From contig CAJOGG010000009.1 in NCBI GenBank assembly GCA_905234205.1, forward strand, positions 1 to 26,043: a stretch of 26,043 nt of DNA, given 5' to 3'. Shown in pieces: positions 17,908 through 24,839 of the stretch. The first letter of the stretch is position 1. Each line of letters begins with the position of its first letter. The notes under the pieces are model-generated. The model worked only from the letters and a program-made list of their open reading frames with translations, made no database searches and had not been told where the DNA came from. Position numbers and translations under genes: made by a program. The stretch comes from an uncultured Synergistales bacterium. Lineage in GTDB: Bacteria > Synergistota > Synergistia > Synergistales > Aminobacteriaceae.

Positions 17908-19707
17908 ATGAGCTGGATAATATTGGCCTTAACTTTGGGCGCGTCTATTACGTCCATAATTCACGGCGTATTTATGCTTTTCGGCTCGCTCTCTGTTAGC
18001 GGGGGGGCGGTCTTCGGTATTCCTTCAACGATGCTGGCAAGTCTACCGGTAATTTCGGCGATATTCGCTCTTATAGGTGGGATAATAGCCTTCAACCGTA
18101 GTAAATGGGGGGCGATATTCCTGTTTATTGCGGGAGGTTTATGCGTTCCTTCACGAGATACATGGCTGTACGGTGGATTGTATTTCTTAGCCGGCGTTTT
18201 GTGTTTCCTTTTGCCCTCAAATAAGCACGATGAATTTCAGGACATGGCTTACGAAAATGAATACGACGACGAAAATAATTATCCTGAAGATGAACTTGAA
18301 GAACGAGAAACGCAAGAAGAACTTGATTACGTTCAGGGAGATCCGTTGAAAAACCTTGAGACACCCGTTAATAACATAAATACTCGTTTGTTTAATGGTG
18401 ATGTCGAACCAATTGTTAATAGTGAGCCTCCGAAATTACGGCGCAGAATGTCCAAAACTTGTCCAGAATGTGGCGCGGTGGTTTCACGTGAAAATAGATT
18501 TTGTCCTACATGTGGCACGAAGTTATACGTTTCGACTGACTTTGAACATATTGAAGAGGAATTGGAAGCCAAGAACGAAAATATTCAGAGCGTGAACGAA
18601 ACGTTATTTACTCCTACTACAACAGCAGCACCGGCCCCGGAAATTAATAACGCTGAAGATTTAGTGAATGTTAATAGTGATAGTGAAAATTTTAATTTGA
18701 ATGATGGTGATGAAATGAGTAGTGCACAAGCTGTCCCGAATTACAGAGTCCTAGTGAAACCTCAACGTAACACAAGAAATAGCATAAACAACGACGATGA
18801 TATGACTGTTGCATCTTATCAAGAGTTCTCGAAATATTCCCGAAGAGCAAAGAAACGTAAACGTTCAGCCGGCCGTAAAGTATTGAGCATTTTGTTGCTG
18901 GTCAGTGCAGTTGGTGGAGCTTTATATTTCTTGTTGGGCTTGAGGAAATTACCGCCCGGAGATCTTCCTCCAATGGTTAGACCCGACGTTATTAGCGTTG
19001 TAGATAATACAAACCCAAGCAGATCGAGTCAGACTCAAACGTCTACAGCCGTAAATGATAACAATGTGGCTGAACCAGTGAGCGTAGCCGTAACTGAAAA
19101 TCTTTTGCCGAATTTTACGCCCGAACGTAACCCAAGTAACGGAATGGTAATAGGCAGCAATGTCAATGTACGTGCAGATCACAGCACTAGTTCCAACAGA
19201 GTCACGCGTTTGAGCGTCAACAGCAAAGTCGAAATCATAGGCACATACAACGTAACTTCAGGACAGTATCAAGGAATCTGGTACAACGTCAGGACAGGAA
19301 GCCGCGAAGGTTGGATCTATGGTCGCTACGTTCAGCCGCTTGGATCAGGAATCCCTGAAGGATATTCAAACGCATTATTAAAAACTTTCGGTGATGATAA
19401 AAATGAATTAATCGAAACTCTTGGCAACCCCACAAGGAGCAGCAACACCAGTCTTGAATGGGCAGGCTTAACAGCAACTATTAAGGGCGATGATGTAACG
19501 CGATTAAGACTTACCGGAACTAACAGGGAATTACAGAACGGTTTAAAAGTTGGCATGAGTCGGACGGCTTTATTACAGATTATGGGTTATCCTTCAGGCG
19601 TGAGCAACAGGATCATGCAATACAACGAGGGCAGCAAAACTGGTTTAAGCGTACAACTTGACAAGAACGACGCAATCAGCTCAATCACTGTAAATCAAAT
19701 TCCCTAA
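17908..19707 (+). CDS. Multidomain membrane protein: TM bundle, zinc ribbon, TM, SH3b, two BLIP-like repeats
   Basis: Not a named gene. About 599 aa from ATG 17908. Residues 1-110 hold about four membrane segments resembling DUF4064-type proteins. An acidic stretch (EYDDENNYPEDELEERE) follows, then a zinc ribbon with C185, C188, C199 and C202 (CPEC...CPTC). After a long Asn/Ser/Asp-rich linker comes a very basic patch (SRRAKKRKRSAGRK) directly before a single membrane segment (about 324-345). A bacterial SH3 domain (about 416-478; GSNVNVRADHS, GIWYNVRTGSREGWIYGRYV) follows, then two ~50-residue units resembling SmpA/BLIP folds (ETLGNPTRSSNTSLEW; VGMSRTALLQIMGYPSG). The basic patch implies zinc ribbon inside and SH3b outside. 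A GTG at 17893 is an alternative start; GGAG lies 14 nt before the ATG. Function unknown; an envelope or cell-wall sensing role is only a guess. Confidence 0.85.
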   Translation: MSWIILALTLGASITSIIHGVFMLFGSLSVSGGAVFGIPSTMLASLPVISAIFALIGGIIAFNRSKWGAIFLFIAGGLCVPSRDTWLYGGLYFLAGVLCFLLPSNKHDEFQDMAYENEYDDENNYPEDELEERETQEELDYVQGDPLKNLETPVNNINTRLFNGDVEPIVNSEPPKLRRRMSKTCPECGAVVSRENRFCPTCGTKLYVSTDFEHIEEELEAKNENIQSVNETLFTPTTTAAPAPEINNAEDLVNVNSDSENFNLNDGDEMSSAQAVPNYRVLVKPQRNTRNSINNDDDMTVASYQEFSKYSRRAKKRKRSAGRKVLSILLLVSAVGGALYFLLGLRKLPPGDLPPMVRPDVISVVDNTNPSRSSQTQTSTAVNDNNVAEPVSVAVTENLLPNFTPERNPSNGMVIGSNVNVRADHSTSSNRVTRLSVNSKVEIIGTYNVTSGQYQGIWYNVRTGSREGWIYGRYVQPLGSGIPEGYSNALLKTFGDDKNELIETLGNPTRSSNTSLEWAGLTATIKGDDVTRLRLTGTNRELQNGLKVGMSRTALLQIMGYPSGVSNRIMQYNEGSKTGLSVQLDKNDAISSITVNQIP

Positions 19708-19720
19708 CATGATATAATTC
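19708..19720 (+). promoter_or_regulatory. Extended -10 promoter for rubrerythrin
   Basis: CATGATATAATTC contains a perfect TGnTATAAT (19710-19718), 33 nt before the rubrerythrin ATG, starting right after the previous stop. There is no recognisable -35. The same 13-mer occurs upstream of the HAD-PTS unit on the other strand. Confidence 0.65.
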
Positions 19721-19751
19721 ACTGATTAATTCACGAGGGAGGAATTTATTA

Positions 19752-20291
19752 ATGGCAAACAAGTACGCAGGAACACAGACAGAGAAAAATTTGCAGACAG
19801 CTTTTGCAGGAGAGTCACAGGCGCGCAACAAGTACACGTATTTTGCTTCACAGGCCAAGAAGGAAGGTTATGAGCAGATCGCAGCTTTATTCTTGAAGAC
19901 AGCAGACAACGAGAAAGAGCACGCGAAAATGTGGTTCAAAGAGCTTGAGGGCATCGGAGATACAGCAGCCAACTTGGCCGCAGCAGCAGACGGAGAGAAC
20001 TACGAGTGGACCGACATGTACGACGGTTTCGCAAAAACAGCAGAGGCGGAAGGCTTCAAAGCTTTAGCAGCTAAATTCAGAATGGTAGCAGCAATTGAGA
20101 AACATCATGAGGAACGCTACAGAGCTTTACTCAAGAACGTTGAGGCACAGGAAGTTTTCGCGAAGAGTGAAGTAAAAGTTTGGGAGTGCAGAAATTGCGG
20201 TCATATCGTCGTTGGAACAAAGGCACCTGAAATTTGTCCGGCATGCGCTCACCCGAAGGCTTATTTTGAGGTCAACGCAGAGAATTATTAA
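19752..20291 (+). CDS. rbr: Rubrerythrin
   Basis: Non-haem diiron peroxidase that reduces H2O2 in anaerobes, taking electrons through its own rubredoxin domain; cytoplasmic. It is 179 aa, typical for the short form. The four-helix diiron domain carries the ligand-bearing stretches GESQARNKY (E20), DNEKEHAK (E53, H56) and [11 protein letters not shown]. The C-terminal rubredoxin-like domain has CRNC and CPAC (about residues 149-152 and 165-168) as the four iron ligands. GGGAGGA sits 9 nt before the ATG. It is a single-gene unit with its own promoter and strong terminator, as expected for a highly expressed stress protein. Confidence 0.97.
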   Translation: MANKYAGTQTEKNLQTAFAGESQARNKYTYFASQAKKEGYEQIAALFLKTADNEKEHAKMWFKELEGIGDTAANLAAAADGENYEWTDMYDGFAKTAEAEGFKALAAKFRMVAAIEKHHEERYRALLKNVEAQEVFAKSEVKVWECRNCGHIVVGTKAPEICPACAHPKAYFEVNAENY

Positions 20292-20315
20292 TCTCTAATA
20301 GCAATCGAAACTTTG

Positions 20316-20347
20316 TCCCCTGTTGTGAAAGCAATGGGGGATTTTTT
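20316..20347 (+). terminator. Rho-independent terminator after rubrerythrin
   Basis: TCCCCTGTTG (20316-20325) pairs with CAATGGGGGA (20332-20341) as 10 bp (two G-U) around the loop TGAAAG. It is followed by six T (20342-20347). Confidence 0.92.
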
Positions 20348-20353
20348 ATGGGC

Positions 20354-20391
20354 AATAATAAACCCCTCGATCTCGTTTTGAGACCAAGGGG
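20354..20391 (-). terminator. Rho-independent terminator after the PTS gene
   Basis: On the minus strand CCCCTTGGTCTC and GAGATCGAGGGG form an imperfect helix around AAAAC, followed by TTTATTATT. It lies 30 nt after the EIIBCA stop and back to back with the rubrerythrin terminator. Confidence 0.75.
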
Positions 20392-20420
20392 AATGTGTGT
20401 CCTTATGATTTACTAAACTC

Positions 20421-22283
20421 TTAGACGTTTTCGCCGAATTTCACGCCTTCATAGTCGTCGCTGTTTGTTAGGAGTAATACGACTGTATCGGGGTGGTTAG
20501 CTGCTTTGATTTTAGCGCGGTCGAACTTCATGAGCTTCTGGCCCTTCTTGACCTTGTCGCCCTCTTTTACGAAATCCTCAAAGCCGTCGCCTTTCATCTC
20601 TACCGTATCGACACCAACGTGAATCAATACTTCCATATCGTTCTCGCCACTGATTCCGATAGCGTGTTTGCTCTCTGCTACTGATGAGATTTCGCCGTCG
20701 ATTGGTGCGTACACGTATTCGTCTTCAGGAATGATGCCTACGCCTTGGCCAAGTGTTCCAGCTGCAAATGTTGGGTCAGGAATTTCAGTGTAGGGGATAA
20801 TCTTTCCTGCTGTGCACTGAGCTATCTCGCCTGCTGATGAAGAAATTACTGTTCCGAACTCGACAACTTTTTCGGGAATTGATTCAGGTGCTGCGGCTGG
20901 GGCTGCTTCTGCGTCTTCTTCTTTCCACATGATCCATGAAAGCACGAATGCTATACCGCCGGAAATTGCGAGAAGGATTGTGTACTGAACGGGCTGTGCG
21001 ATTGTCAAGTAGCCGGGGATTCCTGTAACGCCGTAAGCTTTTGCTCCGATACCTGTGAATGCGCCATAGAAAGCTCCGATTGTTCCACCGATCATACCGG
21101 CAATAATGGGCTTGAAGAATCTCAAGTTAATACCGAAGATTGCGGGCTCTGTGATTCCGAGTGCGGCTGATAATGATGAAGGAATAGCGACGACCTTTGT
21201 ACGCTGCTGTCTGGCCTTGAAACCTACTGCTAAGCATGCTCCGAATTGTGCGAAGTTTGCGGCACTAGCGATAGGCATCCAAGTATTCAAGCCTCCCTCA
21301 ACTGAAAGCATTCCGGCCTCAATAACGTTGTACATATGGTGAAGTCCCATAACGACTGTCCAAGGATAAATCGCGCCCATGATTCCTGAACCAATAGGAT
21401 TCTTTACAAGGATTTGTGCGCCGGCCAACACCCATGACTCTAACTGTGCAAAGATCGGGCCAATGATCGTGAACGTTAAGAAGGTTGTTACTAAAACTGT
21501 TGTGAAAGGAACGACGAACAAGTCAATCATTTCAGGCGTATGCTTGTGCAACCACTTCTCAATCGAGCACATTAACCACACCGCGATAATTACCGGGATA
21601 ACGTGGCCTTGATAGCCGACCTTTTGTACGCTGACGATGAACCCGAAAATATCGAAGTCCCACGCTGGGATTGATGACAAGCTACCAACCACCCAAGCGT
21701 TCACTAAGTTAGCGTGAATCATTGCGAGACCGATTACAGCGCCCAAGAATGTATTGCCGCCGAAAACTCGTGCCGCTGAAATTGCAACAATAACAGGCAG
21801 GTAAGCAAACGCCGTGTTAGCTACCATATCGAGGAAATCGTACCATGATGTGCTTGCGAACTGCGGATAAACTTTTCCCATAGCCTCAACGAAGCCCATC
21901 ATTAAGCCTGAAGCAACGATAGCCGGCAGAATCGGTACAAATACGTCGCCAATAGCCTTCAAAATTCTCTTCCAGATCGGTTGACCAGCAGCCGCAGCAG
22001 CTTTTACGTCGTCTTTTGTGGCCTCGGTCATTCCAGTAACGTTCAGAAATTCCGCGTAAACTTTATTGACTGTTCCTGTTCCGATTATCAACTGAAGCTG
22101 GCCGTTGTTCTCAAACATGCCTTTCACACCGTCAACGTTCTCAAGTGCTTTCTTGTCTACTTTGCCGTTGTCCTTGATTACGAGTCTCAAACGTGTAGCG
22201 CAGTGTGCAGCCTGGACGATATTTTCACGCCCGCCAATGTGGGATACGATTTCTTCCGCACATTTTTTGTAATCCAATGCCAT
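20421..22283 (-). CDS. PTS EIIBCA sugar transporter (glucose family, sucrose/trehalose/beta-glucoside type)
   Basis: Fused phosphotransferase permease of 620 aa that imports and phosphorylates a sugar. EIIB (1-90) has the phospho-cysteine motif AAHCATRLRLVIKD (C28). EIIC (about 105-455) has about 10 membrane segments, with VGYQGHVIPVIIAVWL, GLHHMYNVIEAGML and ALGITEPAIFGINLRF typical of the ScrA/TreB/BglF group. After a short Ala/Pro/Glu linker, EIIA (about 475-620) has GVGIIPEDEYVYAPIDGEIS and the phospho-histidine motif VLIHVGVDTV. The exact disaccharide or glucoside cannot be decided; sucrose or trehalose types look closest. GGAGG lies 8 nt before the ATG. It is transcribed with, and 21 nt after, a HAD phosphatase. 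No phosphoglycosidase or antiterminator gene is adjacent. Confidence 0.93.
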   Translation of the reverse strand: MALDYKKCAEEIVSHIGGRENIVQAAHCATRLRLVIKDNGKVDKKALENVDGVKGMFENNGQLQLIIGTGTVNKVYAEFLNVTGMTEATKDDVKAAAAAGQPIWKRILKAIGDVFVPILPAIVASGLMMGFVEAMGKVYPQFASTSWYDFLDMVANTAFAYLPVIVAISAARVFGGNTFLGAVIGLAMIHANLVNAWVVGSLSSIPAWDFDIFGFIVSVQKVGYQGHVIPVIIAVWLMCSIEKWLHKHTPEMIDLFVVPFTTVLVTTFLTFTIIGPIFAQLESWVLAGAQILVKNPIGSGIMGAIYPWTVVMGLHHMYNVIEAGMLSVEGGLNTWMPIASAANFAQFGACLAVGFKARQQRTKVVAIPSSLSAALGITEPAIFGINLRFFKPIIAGMIGGTIGAFYGAFTGIGAKAYGVTGIPGYLTIAQPVQYTILLAISGGIAFVLSWIMWKEEDAEAAPAAAPESIPEKVVEFGTVISSSAGEIAQCTAGKIIPYTEIPDPTFAAGTLGQGVGIIPEDEYVYAPIDGEISSVAESKHAIGISGENDMEVLIHVGVDTVEMKGDGFEDFVKEGDKVKKGQKLMKFDRAKIKAANHPDTVVLLLTNSDDYEGVKFGENV

Positions 22284-22304
22284 AAATAAAACCTCCTGTG
22301 AAAT

Positions 22305-23129
22305 TTATACTAAATCTAAATCTACAAACGCCTTCGCAAGCCCGTCTTCGCTCACTGATGGACACACAATGTCAGAGAGTTTCTTCAGAGCCTCCGAACC
22401 GTTGGACATACAGACGCTTGTTCCGACAGTCTGTATCATCTCTAAATCATTCATGCTGTCCCCGAAGCCCACAGTTTCAGAAACAGGTACGCCAAATTTT
22501 TTACAGATAATCTCAACGCCCAAGCCTTTATCAAAAGCTTTGTTGACTATTTCACCGTTTATGCATTTGAATGCGGCCATATCCTGAACGACAAAATTAT
22601 AATCGCTCAAAACTCTTTTAGCCTCGTCAAGCTGTGATATTTCCTTGCACATTACAACGATTTTATAGACTGGTGAACCGTTGTATTCTTTTATGGGTTT
22701 GATGCCTAAGTTCTCGTTGATAGCTTTTCTCCAGCGTTCTAATTCACTGTTGCCCTCGCCTTGAGCGTTTAGAAACTCGCCTATGTTTTCATCGCACCAT
22801 GCCCCGCCGAAAGCCTCAATCGTGCAGAAGACTCCGTTGTCGTGCAAAACTTTTAGGGCCAAGTCGCGTTCTTCGTCAGTCATAGGCTTGTTGTAGAGAA
22901 CCTCATCGTAATTTTTTCCTACAGCAACATAGCCGCCCGAACATGAGATAAACCCGTCGAAGTCATAACGCAACAATGGTTTCAACATGTCAGGATTTCG
23001 TCCCGTGCATAGGAAAACTTTGTTGCCTTTAGCGCGTGCTTTGTTGATAGCGTCGACCGCACTATCTGGCGGAGTGTTTGAGCCTGGCTCCGTTAATGTT
23101 CCGTCAATGTCAAGAAATATTAGCTTCAT
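22305..23129 (-). CDS. Cof-type HAD-IIB sugar phosphatase
   Basis: Cytoplasmic HAD-superfamily phosphatase, 274 aa. Motif I is FLDIDGTLTE (D6, D8), motif II is FLCTGRN, the conserved Lys of motif III appears to lie in NKAFDKGLGVEIIC, and motif IV is VGFGDSMNDLEMI. The large type-IIB cap lies between motifs II and III. Family members dephosphorylate sugar phosphates and similar small molecules. Its place directly before a PTS gene suggests relief of sugar-phosphate build-up, which is inference only. GGGAGG lies 9 nt before the ATG. First gene of a two-gene unit. Confidence 0.92.
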   Translation of the reverse strand: MKLIFLDIDGTLTEPGSNTPPDSAVDAINKARAKGNKVFLCTGRNPDMLKPLLRYDFDGFISCSGGYVAVGKNYDEVLYNKPMTDEERDLALKVLHDNGVFCTIEAFGGAWCDENIGEFLNAQGEGNSELERWRKAINENLGIKPIKEYNGSPVYKIVVMCKEISQLDEAKRVLSDYNFVVQDMAAFKCINGEIVNKAFDKGLGVEIICKKFGVPVSETVGFGDSMNDLEMIQTVGTSVCMSNGSEALKKLSDIVCPSVSEDGLAKAFVDLDLV

Positions 23130-23193
23130 GATTTATTGCCTCCCTTATGTCGCGCCAAAAATTCGTCGTAATCAATTAATGCTGGTGATTTTG

Positions 23194-23206
23194 GAATTAT
23201 ATCATG
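23194..23206 (-). promoter_or_regulatory. Extended -10 promoter for HAD-PTS unit
   Basis: On the minus strand CATGATATAATTC (23206-23194) has a perfect TGnTATAAT and lies 66 nt before the HAD start codon. The same 13-mer precedes rubrerythrin. No clear -35 is seen. Confidence 0.6.
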
Positions 23207-23234
23207 CACGACTTAAATTTCTGATTAGCCGCGC

Positions 23235-23240
23235 TATAAT
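23235..23240 (+). promoter_or_regulatory. Possible -10 box for the MATE gene
   Basis: A perfect TATAAT lies 45 nt before the MATE ATG, in the divergent space shared with the HAD-PTS unit. The -35 region (CTTAAA at 17-nt spacing) is weak. Confidence 0.4.
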
Positions 23241-23285
23241 CTCACGAATGAAATTAACTTAAATTTAGGAGCTAGAAAATTTTTC

Positions 23286-24680
23286 ATGACACTCAAAACT
23301 TTTACACGTCACGTTCATCATCACCATCATTTGAATAAAAATCACGGCAACCAAATTGATATGCTTCACGGTTCATTGCTCGATAAAATTTTATTATTCG
23401 CGTTACCTTTAGCCGCAAGCATGATGCTTCAACAGTTATTCAACTCCGCCGACGTCGCTGTAGTAGGTCGCTTCGATAGTCCTCAAGCTATGGCCGCAGT
23501 TGGTAGTAATGGAGCCGCAATAAATCTCTTCGTGAATCTTTTCGTGGGACTCTCAATCGGCGCTAATGTCGTCGTCGCAAAATATATAGGCAAGAATGAA
23601 TCTGACAACATTAACGACGCTATCCATACTTCAATGTCAATCGCTTTAATCAGTGGCGCGCTGTTGCTCGTGGGAGGAATAATTGCCGCGAAAAGTTTGC
23701 TCACACTCATGAACACTCCCGACGATATTATCGACTTGGCCGTAGTTTATTTCAGGATATATTTTTTGGGTATGCCGTTCATTATGCTTTACAATTTCGG
23801 TTCAGCGGTCTTACGCAGCAAAGGAGACAGCAAGAGGCCGTTATGGTGTTTAGCTCTTAGTGGAGTCATAAACGTGATTCTGAATCTTATATTCGTTATC
23901 GTGTTCAAGTTAAGCGTTATCGGTGTTGCACTTGCTACAGTAATCTCGAATATCGTTAGCGCGTTGATGATAATGTATTTCTTGATCAAAGAGGAAGAGC
24001 CGTTCACGTTCAGATTTAGAAGATTATCGTTGAAGAAAGTTTATGTGAGTCAGATTTTACGCGTGGGGCTTCCGGCCGGAATTCAGGGAATGTTATTCTC
24101 GATCTCAAACGTGACTATACAGACGGCCATTAACGGTTTGGGCTCTTATGCTTCAGCAGGCAGCGCGGCGGCTTTGAACTTTGACTTCTTAACTTATTTC
24201 GTAGTGGCAGCATTCACTCAAGCAGTCGTAACCTTCACGTCACAGAATTATGCGGCAAGAGATTATGAACGTTGCAAAAAAGTTTATGCCCTCACAATGA
24301 TAGCGGGGTTATTCTTCACGGGATTAGCTTGTGCGATTTGCGCGATATGGAAACACGAAATCTTGAGCCTTTACACAGTCAACCCTGAAGTCTTGAATTA
24401 CGCTGAAGTAAGAATGATTCATGCGGTGGCTTTCTTATGGATGTGCAACATTTACGAGATACCGGGCGGCGCGTTACGAGGCATGGGGTATTCGACTCTT
24501 CCGGCGGTGATTATCATGCTTGGGTGCTGCGTGTTGAGAATCATATGGGTGTACACAGTTTTCGAGGTCTATCACAATTTCGCGTTCTTGATGGACGTTT
24601 ACCCTGTTTCATGGTTGGTAACTGGAATTGTTACGCTGATTGCATACTATGTAGTTAGGAGAAAAGTATTCAGTTATTAG
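23286..24680 (+). CDS. MATE-family multidrug/cation efflux transporter with His-rich N-terminus
   Basis: Inner-membrane exporter of the MATE superfamily (NorM/DinF-like), which expels cationic drugs or metabolites using H+ or Na+ gradients; 464 aa with about 12 membrane segments in two homologous halves. Family features: LFALPLAASMMLQQLFNSAD and VVGRFDSPQAMAAVG near the start, NFGSAVLRSKGDSKRPLW, and in the second half GLPAGIQGMLFSISN and GGALRGMGYST. Before the first membrane segment lies an unusual tract RHVHHHHHLNKNHGN (residues 8-22). AGGAG lies 14 nt before ATG 23286, longer than ideal. I see no terminator after the gene. Substrate unknown. Confidence 0.94.
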   Translation: MTLKTFTRHVHHHHHLNKNHGNQIDMLHGSLLDKILLFALPLAASMMLQQLFNSADVAVVGRFDSPQAMAAVGSNGAAINLFVNLFVGLSIGANVVVAKYIGKNESDNINDAIHTSMSIALISGALLLVGGIIAAKSLLTLMNTPDDIIDLAVVYFRIYFLGMPFIMLYNFGSAVLRSKGDSKRPLWCLALSGVINVILNLIFVIVFKLSVIGVALATVISNIVSALMIMYFLIKEEEPFTFRFRRLSLKKVYVSQILRVGLPAGIQGMLFSISNVTIQTAINGLGSYASAGSAAALNFDFLTYFVVAAFTQAVVTFTSQNYAARDYERCKKVYALTMIAGLFFTGLACAICAIWKHEILSLYTVNPEVLNYAEVRMIHAVAFLWMCNIYEIPGGALRGMGYSTLPAVIIMLGCCVLRIIWVYTVFEVYHNFAFLMDVYPVSWLVTGIVTLIAYYVVRRKVFSY

Positions 24681-24839
24681 GCTTATTGCACATTATGGGC
24701 TACAACATTTAGAAGATGCGCGTTCCAAATTTTCACACAAGTTAATAAATTTATATCATGAAAGTTCGTCTTGAGGGGGAATGACTTTTGAAGATGAAAG
24801 CCGGAGCCTGTACACGAAACTGTGTATGGACGCAAAGAA
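24681..24839 (+). other. Intergenic stretch at the bacterial/kinase-like junction
   Basis: About 160 nt without a recognisable gene or terminator. It contains a Shine-Dalgarno-like run (GAGGGGG, 24773-24779) and two short open frames: ATG 24781 to 24936 (51 aa) and ATG 24794 to 24856 (20 aa). Neither resembles a known protein. The change from bacterial to kinase-like sequence falls in or just after this stretch; I cannot fix the exact base. Confidence 0.4.

Noticed and set aside
23310..23330. CAT/CAC run in the MATE gene looking like a cloning His-tag
   Set aside because: Flanked by ordinary native sequence with a normal divergent promoter region and a full MATE gene in frame; no vector sequence seen.
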